A stretch of 64,000 bases of DNA from Embiotoca jacksoni (taxonomy: Eukaryota > Chordata > Actinopteri > Embiotocidae): positions 1,144,001-1,208,000 of the forward strand of contig JAKOON010000006.1 of the NCBI GenBank assembly GCA_022577435.1, written 5' to 3'. Position numbers and translations under genes: made by a program. Under the pieces are notes generated by a model. That model was given only the letters and a program-made list of their open reading frames with translations, was not told where the DNA came from and searched no databases. Shown piece by piece: positions 30,331-43,099 of this stretch (within the stretch, counting starts at the first letter, position 1; every line of letters begins with the position of its first letter).

Positions 30331-33300
30331 GGAGGAGGAGGGGAGGTTGTTCCCCGTGCTGCGTTCATGTGCCGGCGGAGAAAAGTGTAATCACGACTTC
30401 GGGGAGCGTAAAAAAAAAACAACAACGACCAAATAACCAACTTTTAAATGGAAAATTTGGAATCAATTCAATTTCATGGTGATGGTGTGACGTTTACTGA
30501 CCAATACGAAAATAAAAGCACCACCTGCAGGTTTAAATGTGCTGTTTTTTTATTTATTTTTTATTTTTTTTAAATGAAGGTATGCTTTTTTTTAATAAGT
30601 CATTTGTGTTGACATGGACATCAACACACCTTTACAGAGAAGAGAAAACCTTTACAAACTTCCTAAACGCAAGAGTGTTCGGAAAGTGATGTGACCATGT
30701 GACCGAGGAAGCGAAAAATACGAGCTTGGAACGAGACCCTGAAGGGCAACACCCTCGTCTAACTGCAAGAGGGTGCTGTGAATGGAGAGAGTGAATTATC
30801 CCTAACCCGAGATAACTGCTCACCAGCCCGGTTTCAGCAGCCGGACCAGGCCTTCCTCTTGGGGGTGGTGGTGGTGGTGGGGGGTGGGATGGGGGGGTTT
30901 CTCCATCTGTGCGACTTCAGCAGCCAAACACAACCGTCCTAAATATCTATTCATGAGCTCATTATATCGGGTTTATCTCAACCAATGAGAAAATCAAACC
31001 CTTCCTCCCTGAAAATCCACAACAGGCCCGACTAAAAAGCTCAAGGCCACGAGCCGGTTTGACATTGATGCGTCGCCGCCATCTTTACGGGGCCTTTCTG
31101 CGCGAGAGAAGCGGGAGAACAAATCCCCCTCTGACGCTCCTGTAGTGCGGGATACAAAAATAAAAAAAATCATCATAATGCGGCATGAATCACCGCCTGC
31201 GCTCAGTTAAATTTGCAAGGGCGCATTAGCAATGAACAGATTTCCATATCCTGTGTGAGTCAAGGTCACGCAAAGACGTGACACGTCGCGCGGGTATTCT
31301 GACGGTGTCAGAAGATAGCTGAGGGTTTTATGAGGCGGCCTCCATGTAGGTCATCCTCCTCTAACCCCCGCCGGCTTAAACCTCACAGGGGTTATTTGTG
31401 ACCGCAGTGCCCCCCCCGCCCCCCCTCCCACGCAGGACGGGGCACGAGCCGATTCCGCTCGACTCGGCACGTATATAGCGCTGTGCAGGACAGCAAAGAA
31501 CCGGAGAGGACGCGTGCAGACAGACCTCTGGAACCGGGAGCTCGGATTTAGGGCAGAGGTAGTGCAACTCATTTAGACGAATTGAGATTTAAAAAAAAAA
31601 ATTATTATGATTAACTTAAGGGCTCCAAAACACATCCGGTTGTTTCCCGCCACTGGCACACACGGGGCAGCTATTTGTATTTGATTTATTTACTCATAAA
31701 TCTGAAGCAGAAATGCATTTTTTTTTTTTAAGACGTTTTTTCCTTTGCAAATAAACCCGTGACATTTGAATGCAGCCCGGGTTGCATTGTTTCAGAAGGC
31801 TGCACCAAATTAATTTCAGCAGTGGAGGGGTTAATCAGCAGGGCTCGCGCTCGGCCTATTGCAGGAAGGCACGACTGTCTGTCCTTATAAGGCAACGAGA
31901 GCTGAAATATCTCGTGAAAGGCACGAGCACGGGCTCGCAACGCTGCTCCTATTTTATTCCAGATAGCCTTTCATAAACACGGCGAAGGACAAAAACATCC
32001 GTTAATGTCCACTTTGTTCGCTCTCTGCGGCACCTAGGGGGGTGCTCGCGCAGCAGCAGCAGCAGCAGCAGCCTCCGCGCGCTCACAAGGGCACGCGGCT
32101 GTGGTCTGCTGTAATTCAGATGCGTCACTCCTAAATTAAGGATGAGCAGAAGAAATTAGAAGCTCAGACGGGAGGTGAAGGTGTTCAGAAAAAGAAAAAA
32201 AAAAAAGAAAATCAATAAACACTGGTCAGGGAGTTTTTTTTTTATTTTTTTATTATCAAACGTGCCCGCACGCGAGCGTCTTGAGTGTCACCTGTCCTGC
32301 ACCTCACGACGGCTTCACGACCCGCTGAGGGATCTGATTGGACATTCAGGTCCATCAGATAGATATTATATCTAAAGCGTCGCAAACGACGGCTGACGAT
32401 GCCAAAAAGGTCGATACGTCATGTATACACTTTGGCGCTCACGCGACAGTTTTTGTCTGCAGATTTTGGTGGTTACACGGCACGTGCTCTCCGGGGCTGG
32501 ATGGTATGCGACGCCGCGCGTGCGTGCGTTATTAACGGTCCGCTTCCAGACAAAACTTCACCTGAGCAGCAGCAGCAGCGCGAGCACATTACAAATTAAA
32601 ACGAAAATCTGCACACGCGGCGACTTAATGCAAAGCAGCCAGTTTGTCTGCAGCTGTTTGCGAAGCACGTGAAAGTCCCCCCCTTTTTTTTTTTTTTTTT
32701 TTTTTAACGATATCTCGATGTAAAAATAAAGCGGCACGCGCATTAAAAATGAATTTAAAAACAGCAAAGAAACAACAAAAGCGAGCGAACGTGTCACAAT
32801 CCGGGTGTAAAACCGCATTTATCCACATTTAAACTCCTCGTGCAGGTGCGAGCCGGCTGAAACCGAGTCAATTAACCGCATCTGCCGCGCTGGATGGAGA
32901 TGATCACCTTCATTCAAGAGAGGCAGCGCACGTGGCACGTTAAAATCCATCGAAAATGACAGAGCAAGGAGCTTATTTAAGAATGAAGGACATTTAAGCA
33001 CATCCCTCTTTATCCTGATTTTAACTAGAAAAGTGAAAATAAACCATCGAGCACAACTTTCACCTGAAGCCACTCTGTAATGACTCCTGACTTCAGGTTT
33101 GATATCACCACAGGGTTCCTCTGCATGTCACCTAAAGGGGAAACGTTGTTTTTTGTGGTGTTTTTTTTTTTTTACATCATTCAGTGGAAGGGAAGAAAGA
33201 AAGAGACATTACTGTAAAATAGGAAGTGAAACACAGAAAAAAACCCTCCTAAAAATATTCTTTAAGAGCCCAATTTAAAGTAAAAATGTTCTAGGAAACT

Positions 33301-34540
33301 GTTCCCGAAAGAGGAAACTCAGAAGAGTGAATGAAGTTTTGTAATAAAGGGGCTCATAAAGGAAGGAAGAGCAGGTGAACACCGTGCTCGTGGACACACA
33401 CACACACAAAAAAAAAAAATCCCTGGATCATAGGATCCTGCGACGCCGCTCGCCCCTCGTTCCCTGAGTGGGGACATCTGATTAAGATGACATTTTCCAC
33501 GTAGGAAGAAGTGACGCCGACGCCTGCCTCACAGCGCAGAGACGCAGATCGAATGACAGCAAGAGTGGGGGGGGGGGGGGGGGGGGGGGGAGGACACGCA
33601 AGACGACGGAAAGACGAAGATGTCATGACACAAAGTCTGGAGGGAAAAAAAAGAAAGCAGAAATCCGGACCGTTTGACTTGAGACCGAAAACAGTCTGGA
33701 AATGATCCTGTGTGCTCCAGGATGAGGAAAAGATGTTAAATGATAGAACAAAGGACACTCGGCCAGCTGCCGACTATCGAAGCAGAGAAGAACTCTCAAT
33801 TATTTAATGAATTAAAAGGTTTCTTTAAAGTATTGATAACTCTTTTTACCCCCCCCGAGCAGATACTCTGCCCAGATGGAGGGACGACAGACTTTTTACA
33901 CGCCGAGCCAAACAATTCCAGACGTTCAGATTTAGCAGATTTCATATTTTAGTTTAAAAACCACGTTCCTCTACGGTTCAGGACATTCTTTCTGTTAATT
34001 TTTTGGATGACATCTTTTTCAAATTGGAAAACGCAAGTGAACAGAGACAGAACAAACTGTCAGCACTCTTATTTTATGGCATGTTTTCTTCTCACGGACA
34101 TTTTTTTTTTTGGTGGTTCTTTCTTTCCCAATGTTTCATAAAGATCACCGCAGGCGTGTTTTTGCTGCCTCCGATGTGCTCGTGACGATTTTACTGCGCT
34201 CGTTATCAGCGGTTGAGACGGCGAGACGGGGACGAGCGGAGAAGGATTCGCCAGGCTGTAAAGCAACAAATCGTTTCTGTCCGTATTCATTTTTATTTGA
34301 ACCCGGCAGCTGTCAAGAGATTCTTCCAGCAGATTCACACCATCTGATGTGACGTGTTATTTTGTGAAATGATTGATGGCGAGAGAGCGACGTTGAATCA
34401 CCGAGAAGGTCTGACGGCGAGAAGTTTGATCGCACTGTTGTCAGGAGTTTTTGGTTTATTAAAGACACTTGATCACTAGATGTTGTGATGTTGACAATGT
34501 CAACACAGGTGTGTAGCTGAAAATGATGCATCATCAGAAG
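30331..34540. other. Upstream flank of CBX4, no gene seen
   Basis: Mostly unique sequence with GC-richer patches (31000-31560, 32260-32540), a (GGT)n tract near 30865-30892, a (CAG)7 near 32051-32071 and poly-G at about 33567-33590. Open frames here are short, low-complexity or unsupported. Confidence 0.55.
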
Positions 34541-34549
34541 TGGAAAAAA

Positions 34550-35940
34550 AAAAAAAAAAAAAGTACTTCTTTACAAGTAAAAGCACAGAAGTATTCTGAG
34601 CACATTATAATTCAAGTGAAAATGTTTATTGATACCGGATTTTATCCGCAGTTAAGTAGTTTAGTCCAGTGGTTTCCAATCTAGGGGTCAGGACCCTGTG
34701 AGGGGGGGGGGTCACACAATATAGGTGAGAGGTCGTGAGATGATCGACGGAAGGAAAAAAAGAAAAACAAACGTATGATGCGCAGATTTGTTTGAATTTT
34801 TCACCAAATCTTTTCTTTTTAATTAAATAATGGATCATTTTTCCTTCCTTTTCCCCCTAAATCAGGGGTCCAGATCGCTAAAGGTTCGAACAACACGCAG
34901 TGGTATATTTGGCGATCCATTTCAGCATTTGTGCATTTTTTTTTTTTTTTTTTATCTGTCCGAGAGAACAGAATTAAAATCCAGAAACAGAAAAGACTGA
35001 ATGCGCAACAAACGCATGTAAACTACAGACGGAGGAACCGGGAAGGGAAGTGATGTGATGCAGTGACACGCGGACGGACAGAGAATAAACACAAGTAAAG
35101 TGAGTAATGAGCGTTGTTTTGTTTTCCATGACATCAGTTGAAAAAAATAAAGAAATGCATCGAGAAGAAAAAAAAAAAAAAAAAAAATCAAGCACATGCT
35201 GTTGAGTTTAAGTTGCTGCGATACAAAATGTGTGTCGAGTATCAGTTTGTGATTGTTCGTATAAAAGAAGCTGATTCAGCTGGAGCTCAGTGGAAACTAA
35301 TTGATGTTTTGCTTTTAGCTGAGGATGGCCTCGTTAAACAGTTCACTTTGCCGTTTCATTTCGTACTTTTCCATTCTCACGAGTCTATTTTCCTGTTTTT
35401 AGTCTGACGCTCTTATTTTGAAAGGCACCCGCTTAGTTTCCTGTCGCGGGAAACGGAGCAAAGGAATGGACGTGTGAGAAAACGGTAAGAATTGACGACG
35501 CAAAGTGAATTGTTTATGATATTAGCACTGAGGAAGGAGGTGCGAGGTCGGTATTTGTTGCTTTACTGTCATGTTGAGATCTGTTGTGTTTTATTTGTGA
35601 ACTAAAGTTTGTTTAAATGAATGAAATTAGCTTAATGTTAGCTAGTGTTAAGACTGCTGTAATACTGAGCACATTGATATATTTGTTGTTGTATGTATGT
35701 TTACGCCAGCTCTTACGGTGGTTTGGATTTTTAAAAATAAAACTTTTAAAATTGAAGTGTCACGAGTAGCTCTCGCGCACTTTTATTTTTGTCAAAGTAG
35801 CTCTCAGAGGAAAAAAGGTTGGGATCCCCTGATTTAGGATATTAAGGTTTTACTTATTGTCAAAAGTAAATATCAACATAAGTAGAATAAATGTTCCTTC
35901 AGACTGGGGAAGGTTCTGAATTTTATTTAGTAGCCTGAGA
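34550..35940. mobile_element. Nested repeats: inverted-repeat element inside an older dispersed repeat
   Basis: Inner element about 34856-35838 (983 bp) with terminal inverted sequence CCTAAATCAGGGGTCC / GGATCCCCTGATTTAGG; no open transposase frame, so non-autonomous. On its left lies another teleost-type repeat (GGTTTCCAATCTAGGGGTCA, about 34668-34740). The outermost parts, AAGTACTTCTTTACAAGTAA near 34562 and the GTTCCTTCAGACTGGGGAAG segment at about 35895-35915, look like the two ends of an older dispersed repeat. The CAGGGGT end is hAT-like, but I see no 8-bp target duplication. Confidence 0.55.
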
Positions 35941-37143
35941 GGCAAAACTCAGGGCAGCGAAAAAAAAAAGGTCAAAGACCTCTGATCGAAATGAAACGAC
36001 TCGTAGACAGCACGTCAATCACATGTAAAACACAGCAGAGGGACCCAACCACGCGACAAAGAAAGAAGTTAGAAAACTACTCGTTTAGTTTGAAACTCGT
36101 CACGTTTTGTGATGTAGAATCTCAATCTGAAAAGGAGCGAGTAACGTCAGCTGTTAAATAACTGCGGTCGAGCGAAAAGCGCTTTCTAAAATGGAAAGAA
36201 GTCGAAGCGTGAGGCGGATTCAAGTGTGAAAACTGGAGCAAAGTGCGTCAGGAGCTGCAGTTGATAACGCGCGGCGACTCTCTCCACCTCTTCACATGAC
36301 GACTTTACGGACTGATTGAAAACTGCGGCGCGGCGACGAACTCGCGTCTTCGGAGATTTGTCTTTTGTATTTGCTTATGAAAGCCGAGCGTAATCTAAAG
36401 AATGTGATTTCCCACGGCGGAGTCGGCGTGTGACGAATGTCTCCGACCTGCCGAGGTGACAAAGAGACGCCGCGCGTTATCTCCTCCTCGGAGGGGAATA
36501 GATGCGGAGATGCTGCGCGGCCCATGAGTCATTAACGTGCAACTCAAAGGCTCAAAGACTGCCTCCCGATATTGGAGTTATTTTTGTCTGGATTGTAATG
36601 ACGCGGGGGGTTAATAGGTGCTCATGACTCACGGCTGAAATGAGTCTCATGGGTCGAGCTTTCTGAAGGGAGCTGCTGCTGCTTACGTCAAACGCAGCGC
36701 GACCCGCTCCCCACGCAGGCTGCGCTGCGTTCGGATGTCATCCGGACATCTCGCCGACTCACATGTTCCTTTCGCGCGTCTGCGTCACCGGCAGGTAAAG
36801 CGGCCGAGTGACTCAGAGGCACAACGGATGTTACGCTGATAATGACGCGGGTTTAAAAAGCCGCCCTCAGACATCGCACAAAGTATTTGTTCTTTTATTT
36901 TATTCTTTTATCGCATATAATAAATTTCCCGGTGCTGCCTGACTCGCTCAAAGTCAAGCTGCGCAGGATAACCTGAGCTCATAAATGTGAATATATTGAC
37001 TTCGGCATGTGGTTTATGACGCCGTTCGGTTCCAGTTCACCCGCTCGGCTTCTGGCAGACAAAAAAAAAAAAAAAGAGAGGAGGAGGAGGAGGAGGACGG
37101 AAACAGGAGCGGGTCGACCTGCAAACGGAATGCCGACTCAAAC

Positions 37144-37372
37144 TAGGGATGGGTCACGAGTTTCCAATGTTCGAATAGTCGTTTTGAATCTCCAAAATCG
37201 TTCAGTACATGCGGCTTTCGTTCTTCTTTATTTCCCCCTGTTTCCCTGGTCCCTGGTTTACCTGTTTACCTGGTTTTAACGTGTTTACTCCCGTCAGAAG
37301 GGGGCGGTAATTCACCTAAAAGCTGCCTGCCAATAACATGGGGAGAAGAAGAACACGCACGGTACAGCGAAG

Positions 37373-37423
<51 letters not shown>

Positions 37424-37453
37424 TGGGGTATTTGCTTGAAATACCCATCCCTA
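37144..37453. mobile_element. Non-autonomous hAT-type MITE with 8-bp target duplication
   Basis: The terminal inverted repeat TAGGGATGGGT at both ends (reverse complement at the right end) encloses 310 bp. It is flanked by exact 8-bp duplications ACTCAAAC at 37136-37143 and 37454-37461. An 8-bp duplication with short inverted repeats is the signature of hAT transposition. The inside has no transposase and holds a (GT)n array at 37374-37421. Confidence 0.85.
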
Positions 37454-37523
37454 ACTCAAACACGCGACTCCTGTTTCCAACCTCGCATCAACATGTGTCC
37501 TGCAAAAGTGCCGGCGGAAAGAA

Positions 37524-37672
37524 GAAGGAGTGCCTTTAGCTAACAACACTGAAATAACTCGTATATAACTTTGAATTTTATGGTCGTAGTTGAACGGGAA
37601 GTCTACGGAGCCGGATGGCGTTTTTGGAGCCGACCTCTAGTGGCACTCGGTGGTATCGCATCTTAAGGCTGC
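37524..37672 (-). repeat. Dispersed repeat family A, copy 3 (partial, inverted)
   Basis: In reverse complement it shares CACCGAGTGCCACTAGAG, GGCTCCAAAAACGCC and GTTGTTAGCTAAAG blocks, in the same order, with the copies at 39998 and 51547, but lacks their middle and end. Confidence 0.75.
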
Positions 37673-37818
37673 ACCTCTGATGCGAGCGGCGGAGCCGACA
37701 TGTGCGCCGATGGCGGGGAGGCTGGAGGGGAGACGGCAGCTGAAGCCTGGCGGTGGACGGGACACGTGGTTTCATTCGATGGTGCCGGTCAAGAGGTCAC
37801 GAGGGGAGCAGATGCCTG

Positions 37819-37849
<31 letters not shown>

Positions 37850-38486
37850 TGTGTGTGGTGTGTGAGTGATACAAACATACAAACACACACATGCATATGG
37901 CCGGAGGAGGCCAGGAATTTATCAGACTGGAAAAAAAATTATGATTATTTTAATTCATTTGATTTAATCTCCCTGGGTGATTTTTTCTTTTTTTAACAGG
38001 TTTGTAACAAAGTTAATTTAGAAAATTAGAGTTGCTTCGAGACAGTTTAGAGACAATCTTCTTTCATTTGTTAAGTGTAGAAAACAAAACAAAACAAAAA
38101 AACATTTAAAAACTGTAATCAGGACAGTATTTGCTTGCTGGTTGTCAGACTGGGACCTTCTGAGGCGTCTGAGGGGAAAAAAAAAACATTGGCTGCAAAC
38201 CACCTGAACTGTGGCGCCATGGCAACAGGGTTCTCCAACATGAAACAAACGCACAAGTTTCCTGCCCTAAGCAACACAGTCGTGGCTCCCCTGCAACCCC
38301 TGACTCACTGGATTTGGCTCCTTGCTACTTCTTTTTGTTCCCCAAAAATTTGACCCAAAATCGGATGTTTCTCTGCTCCAGTTTCAGATCCGTGATGAAA
38401 TCCTAAATATTCACTTACCAGGCGTCACAAACACGCGTCTCTCCAGTTCACTGATTTAGTGCCCACCACAGTTTTTGCACGTGAGG

Positions 38487-38487
<1 letters not shown>

Positions 38488-38544
<57 letters not shown>
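38488..38544 (+). repeat. (CA)n microsatellite
   Basis: About 28 uninterrupted CA units. Confidence 0.97.
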
Positions 38545-38545
<1 letters not shown>

Positions 38546-39349
38546 GTCTTTTTGCCTAATTTGGTCAGAGATCTGCAGGTTAGTGTTTCCTGATGTCTTT
38601 GAAGTGTGATAAATACATGGCCACGGTCTGTTGAAGCAACTCTTGGTGCAGTGATTGTTTTTCTCTGCCTCTTACTGCCTGATTTGTTCCTAAACAAATG
38701 TAGAAGGAAGCTTCGGTTTGTGACTCAGAGGGACCGACACACTCTGTCCAATTAAAGCACAGGAATATAAAACGTGTTTTCTTTTGCATTTAATCGCAGC
38801 TACACTGGAATTATCTTCGCATCACATCACACCGGTTAACATCCGAGCTGTTATCCAGCAACGAGACAAACACACTATCAAACCAGGAGCTGTTTTAAAA
38901 TGGTAAAAAAAAAAAATATATAAAAAAAAAAAATCTGCACTTCTGAGACTCTTCCAATGAATCCCAACCACTGAGTGCGTTCCCATGTGCGGTGTTGACC
39001 GAAAGCTTGCCCGAGAGCGACCTCGGATGCGGCCACATGAGAGAATGCTGATATAAGAGCGGCCTCCCTCCAGGCTCCTCTGGCTGCCTCCTCCCCTGCT
39101 GGAGCTGCTGGTGAGGCAGCTGGAAGCCACAGCTACTGTGCAGGCTGATGAGGCTCCAGCTCAGAGATAACTGCGGGAAGGCTCTGTGTGAGGAGGAGGA
39201 GGGTGGAGGAGGAGGGTGGAGGAGGACGGAGGCTTCAGGACGTAGCTGCATCCCACTGAATCCATCCAAGGTGACAGGGAGAGAAGTGGTTGGGCCCTGG
39301 GCCGGTACCTGGAGGAGAGTAGATTTTCCTCACTCATTGGCTGCTGTTT

Positions 39350-39351
<2 letters not shown>

Positions 39352-39397
<46 letters not shown>
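39352..39397 (+). repeat. (GT)n microsatellite
   Basis: About 23 GT units; followed near 39517-39539 by a long poly-G run and a GGA repeat. Confidence 0.95.
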
Positions 39398-39398
<1 letters not shown>

Positions 39399-39997
39399 TG
39401 TAAATGTTAAGAGCGGCCTGCAGCCACGCTGACAGTGCACCGCGGGGGGGTGATTAGGCCCGTGCCATCCATCTCACAGGCAGATCCAGCAAGCAGCGGT
39501 GGAGGCTGATGGGAAGGGGGGGGGGGGGGGGGGGGGGGGAGGAGGAGGAGGAGAAGGGTTGCGCGTGGGGAGGGCGGGATGGAGAGGAGGAGGGGTGGGG
39601 GGGTGTTGGATTACGAGCTAACGCTGATTAGCTGGCAGCTTAACGACATGCTGTGTTTTCCATCTCATCGTCAGCACATGACCCGAGGCTGATTGGAGGG
39701 AAATGAAATGGTATTTTTTGATTATTTGTAGAGAGAAAGGGAAAGTGGAGTAGGGCTGGTAGCTGGGACATGAATATTCAATTCCGGCAATTACAAGATG
39801 TCCTACTTGGAAGAGGATAAGTAATGTGACACTTTACTGTCAGGAACACAGTATTACCGGTCTTTTAGTATCATTTTATGCACAATAATTTGGTTTCTGA
39901 GTTTAAAATGACGTGTTTTTAATTTTTTTGGGGTCAATTTCACAAAAACATACAGCATTAGGATGGAAATATTTAAAATCCCAAAGTATATAATATG

Positions 39998-40305
39998 CTT
40001 CTGGGTCTGAAAAATGAGGCCGATGCAAAAGTGCCTAAAGCTGCAATACCACCGAGTGCCACTAGAGTTCGGCTCCAAAAAGCCTGCGGCTCCACTCACA
40101 TTCAACTTCTCTCATGAAATTCTCAGTCCATAAAATTTCTCCACCAGTTATCTCAGTGTTGTTAGCTAAAGTCGCTCCTTCTTATTAGTTTTCTGTCGGT
40201 CCATCTGAAAATAATCCCGTCATTAATTAGAAAATCAACTTCAAAAAGATGTGTTTTTGGGGGGGGGCGTGTCTGTTTGATTGACAGGTCTGTGGTGCAG
40301 TCAAG
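39998..40305 (+). repeat. Dispersed repeat family A, copy 1
   Basis: Aligns almost end to end with 51547-51847 (shared GGTCTGAAA-ATGAGGCCGAT, CCACCGAGTGCCACTAGAG, AATAATCCCGTCATTAATTA and TGTCTGTTTGATTGACAGG). Non-coding, about 300 bp, no clear inverted ends or tail; superfamily unknown. Confidence 0.85.
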
Positions 40306-41220
40306 AATCGGTGGTATCGTCAGGTTTTCAATCAGATCAATGGCGACGGACAAAATCTGAACCGTAGGCTTCGTAGCGGCCGTTCACAAACCGACGGGTG
40401 ACGTCGCTGCTGGTTGACACTTGAATTTAATACATTGACCATAAAGGCTGAACATTATGTGCCGTAAACAAACCTCCATTTTATATTGTCTACTATCTTT
40501 TTTTTTTTTTTTTTTTTTAATCAAATCAGGGTACAAACATAAATGTAATTTTCTTAAAATAATTCAGGCAGCAGAGAGAGAGCAGCCTCTCTGTGGTCCT
40601 GCATCACAATCCCACATCACTTTCCATTATGTTTTTATGAAAATGAGTCAGTGCATTCAAATGGTCTGTTGTTATAATATGAGTGTTCTGCCGGTACATT
40701 TTATGGAGGCAGCGCCATTCTCTGGGAGATGAATGTGATTGTGGCGTGGTGGTGCCCGGGTGGCGTGCTTAGCGGGATGAATGGCGGCGGCGGCTCTGCG
40801 TTTTCTGGCTCATTGCTTCGAAATGACTCTCCCGGTGTCATTGTCAACGAGCGCTGGGAGAGGGAGGATCTTTATCTCTTTTCTTTGCCGCTCCTCGTCT
40901 CTTCCTCCCTCTCGCCTCACCCCCTCGCTCGCTGCCAGGCTTTTCTTCCCATGATGCCTCCCCCTCTCAGAGCAGCGAGCCCCCCCCCCCCCCCCCCCCC
41001 CCCCCAATCACACGTCACTGCCTCCCCGGAGCTGCTGGAGTGGGGGATGGGAGCGAGGAAGGAAGGGAAGGATGGGTGAGCAGATAGTCTGGGGAGGCGG
41101 AGGAATTCTGCAGGTTGCCACGGTGAGCCAGTCGATAGCGCATTGAGCCACTTAGCTGCCGCATGCATGAACCCTTTCTCTGCCCTTCACCTGACAGTGG
41201 AGCAAGACCGGAGTGTGTAT

Positions 41221-41262
<42 letters not shown>

Positions 41263-42338
41263 ACAAGTCCCAGCCTCCCTTAGTTACTGTTGCTATGCCT
41301 GCCAAAGCTTCCCTTTCCAACTTGGCATGTGTGCAGCTTACAGTGATAACAGATTTATCATCAGAAATTCACATTAACTTTTGAAACCTCTGGTGCTTCA
41401 TCTAAAACAAAGACAAACTGCTCATTTTAGTGACTGAAATAACCCGGTGATAAATCGGTAACTCCGTGAGACGGATGTTTTTCCTGATATAACCTCATTT
41501 TCAAAGCTCGACAACTCATTAAGAAGCAACACCGAGACTGAATTTATGCTTCAACGTGGTTCTTGTTTTACACAAAAGAAAAAGGGTTTTGAGGATTGAG
41601 GATTATCCAATTAGCAAAGTCTATGGCAAAGTCAGCAAATCCAATTACGTGCCGGTCAGTCAAAAGGACAACCGTGGCTGATACATTGCGAAGTACGTCA
41701 AAGTTATGCAATTGTTCTTTTTCCAATCGCAAACAAACTTGAACGATAAGTTCAGAGACTGCTCCTGTTGCGCGTGAATTGTGCGCAGCACCGTGACGTG
41801 AACGCTGCAGGAGGAAGCTAAGACCGTGGTGAGTGTTACAAACCCGGTCACTTGTACACGATCAGCACCTGAGTTAAAAAAAAAAGTTTTTGGGAACGTC
41901 TAAAGACGTGAGCATTGAACGCTCAACAAATATCATGTCGAACTCTGGAAATGGTCAACAGAGACCCCTGAAATGTTTCAGAAAGTCTACGGCGATGAAG
42001 CGACGAGCCGGGCGAAGTTGTTCTGAGTGACGTTCAGGTTTCAAGAGGGGGGGCGGAGCTTCACTGTCCAAGTCTCCTTCTAATTGGCAAATCTGCCTTC
42101 ATAACAAGGACCTACGAGGTGCAATTGTACCTGGCGGCTAAATATTAAGTGACACTCTGATTGGTTGATTTCATATCATGCCCAAAAGACTCCTGTGATT
42201 AATTAAGAGACTAATTCCAACTCCTTTAAACCATGTATCCTACTTTGTGTTCAGATTATCTGATGTTAAACTACCCAAAGAGGATTTCAACACGCTGTGA
42301 ACGCACTTGGGCACTTTGAATGCTAAACAGGACTTTTC

Positions 42339-42340
<2 letters not shown>

Positions 42341-42402
<62 letters not shown>
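42341..42402 (+). repeat. (GT)n microsatellite
   Basis: About 31 GT units, facing a (CA)n array 144 bp downstream, so single strands could pair into a long hairpin. Confidence 0.97.
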
Positions 42403-42405
<3 letters not shown>

Positions 42406-42544
42406 AACTCCCCACAGCGTGACAGGCCCGCTCTGTCGAGGTGAAGAAAACTGAGCCGTGATTAGTCAGCTACTGCTGGTGGGAGGGGCTTGGCAAACGG
42501 TAAATTACGCAGCACACATAAACAAACTGATAATTTGCAGAGCG

Positions 42545-42545
<1 letters not shown>

Positions 42546-42611
<66 letters not shown>
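42546..42611 (+). repeat. (CA)n microsatellite
   Basis: About 33 CA units, the inverted partner of the GT array at 42341-42402. Confidence 0.97.
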
Positions 42612-42613
<2 letters not shown>

Positions 42614-43099
42614 ATAAAACACACAAACACAGCAGTCCAAGTTTCCATCCATTATCCGCCCACCGGCGGCAGCAGCGGCAGCAGCAGACAGGAACCAGAG
42701 CCCATCACGGCCGTATTAAGTTGGATTAATGTTCTGTGGAAACTTCATATCTTTGTGTCAACCTGTTTCTGTTTTTACTGGATTATTTCTCTCACGGTGT
42801 GCGTGCACGCCGCCTCTGAACACATCTAGTTTTTCCCCCCGTTGTGCAGTGCAATGAGTGCATGTGTGTACGAGAGAGACTATCGGCTAACTCGTCCACT
42901 GTCATGCAAATGAAATGCTGCGGGCCCGTGCTGAGGGAACAAGGCCATTGATTGGAGTGCCGTGCCACTCGCTGCTGTCCTGTGGGGGAGCACATTTGGT
43001 TATAGTGATTGAATTTTAATTTTTTTTCAAGGGTCCTGCGTGGTGCGGGGAGGGAAAATAGAAGGGTCGAGAACAAGAAGAGTAATGACACGAGGAATC

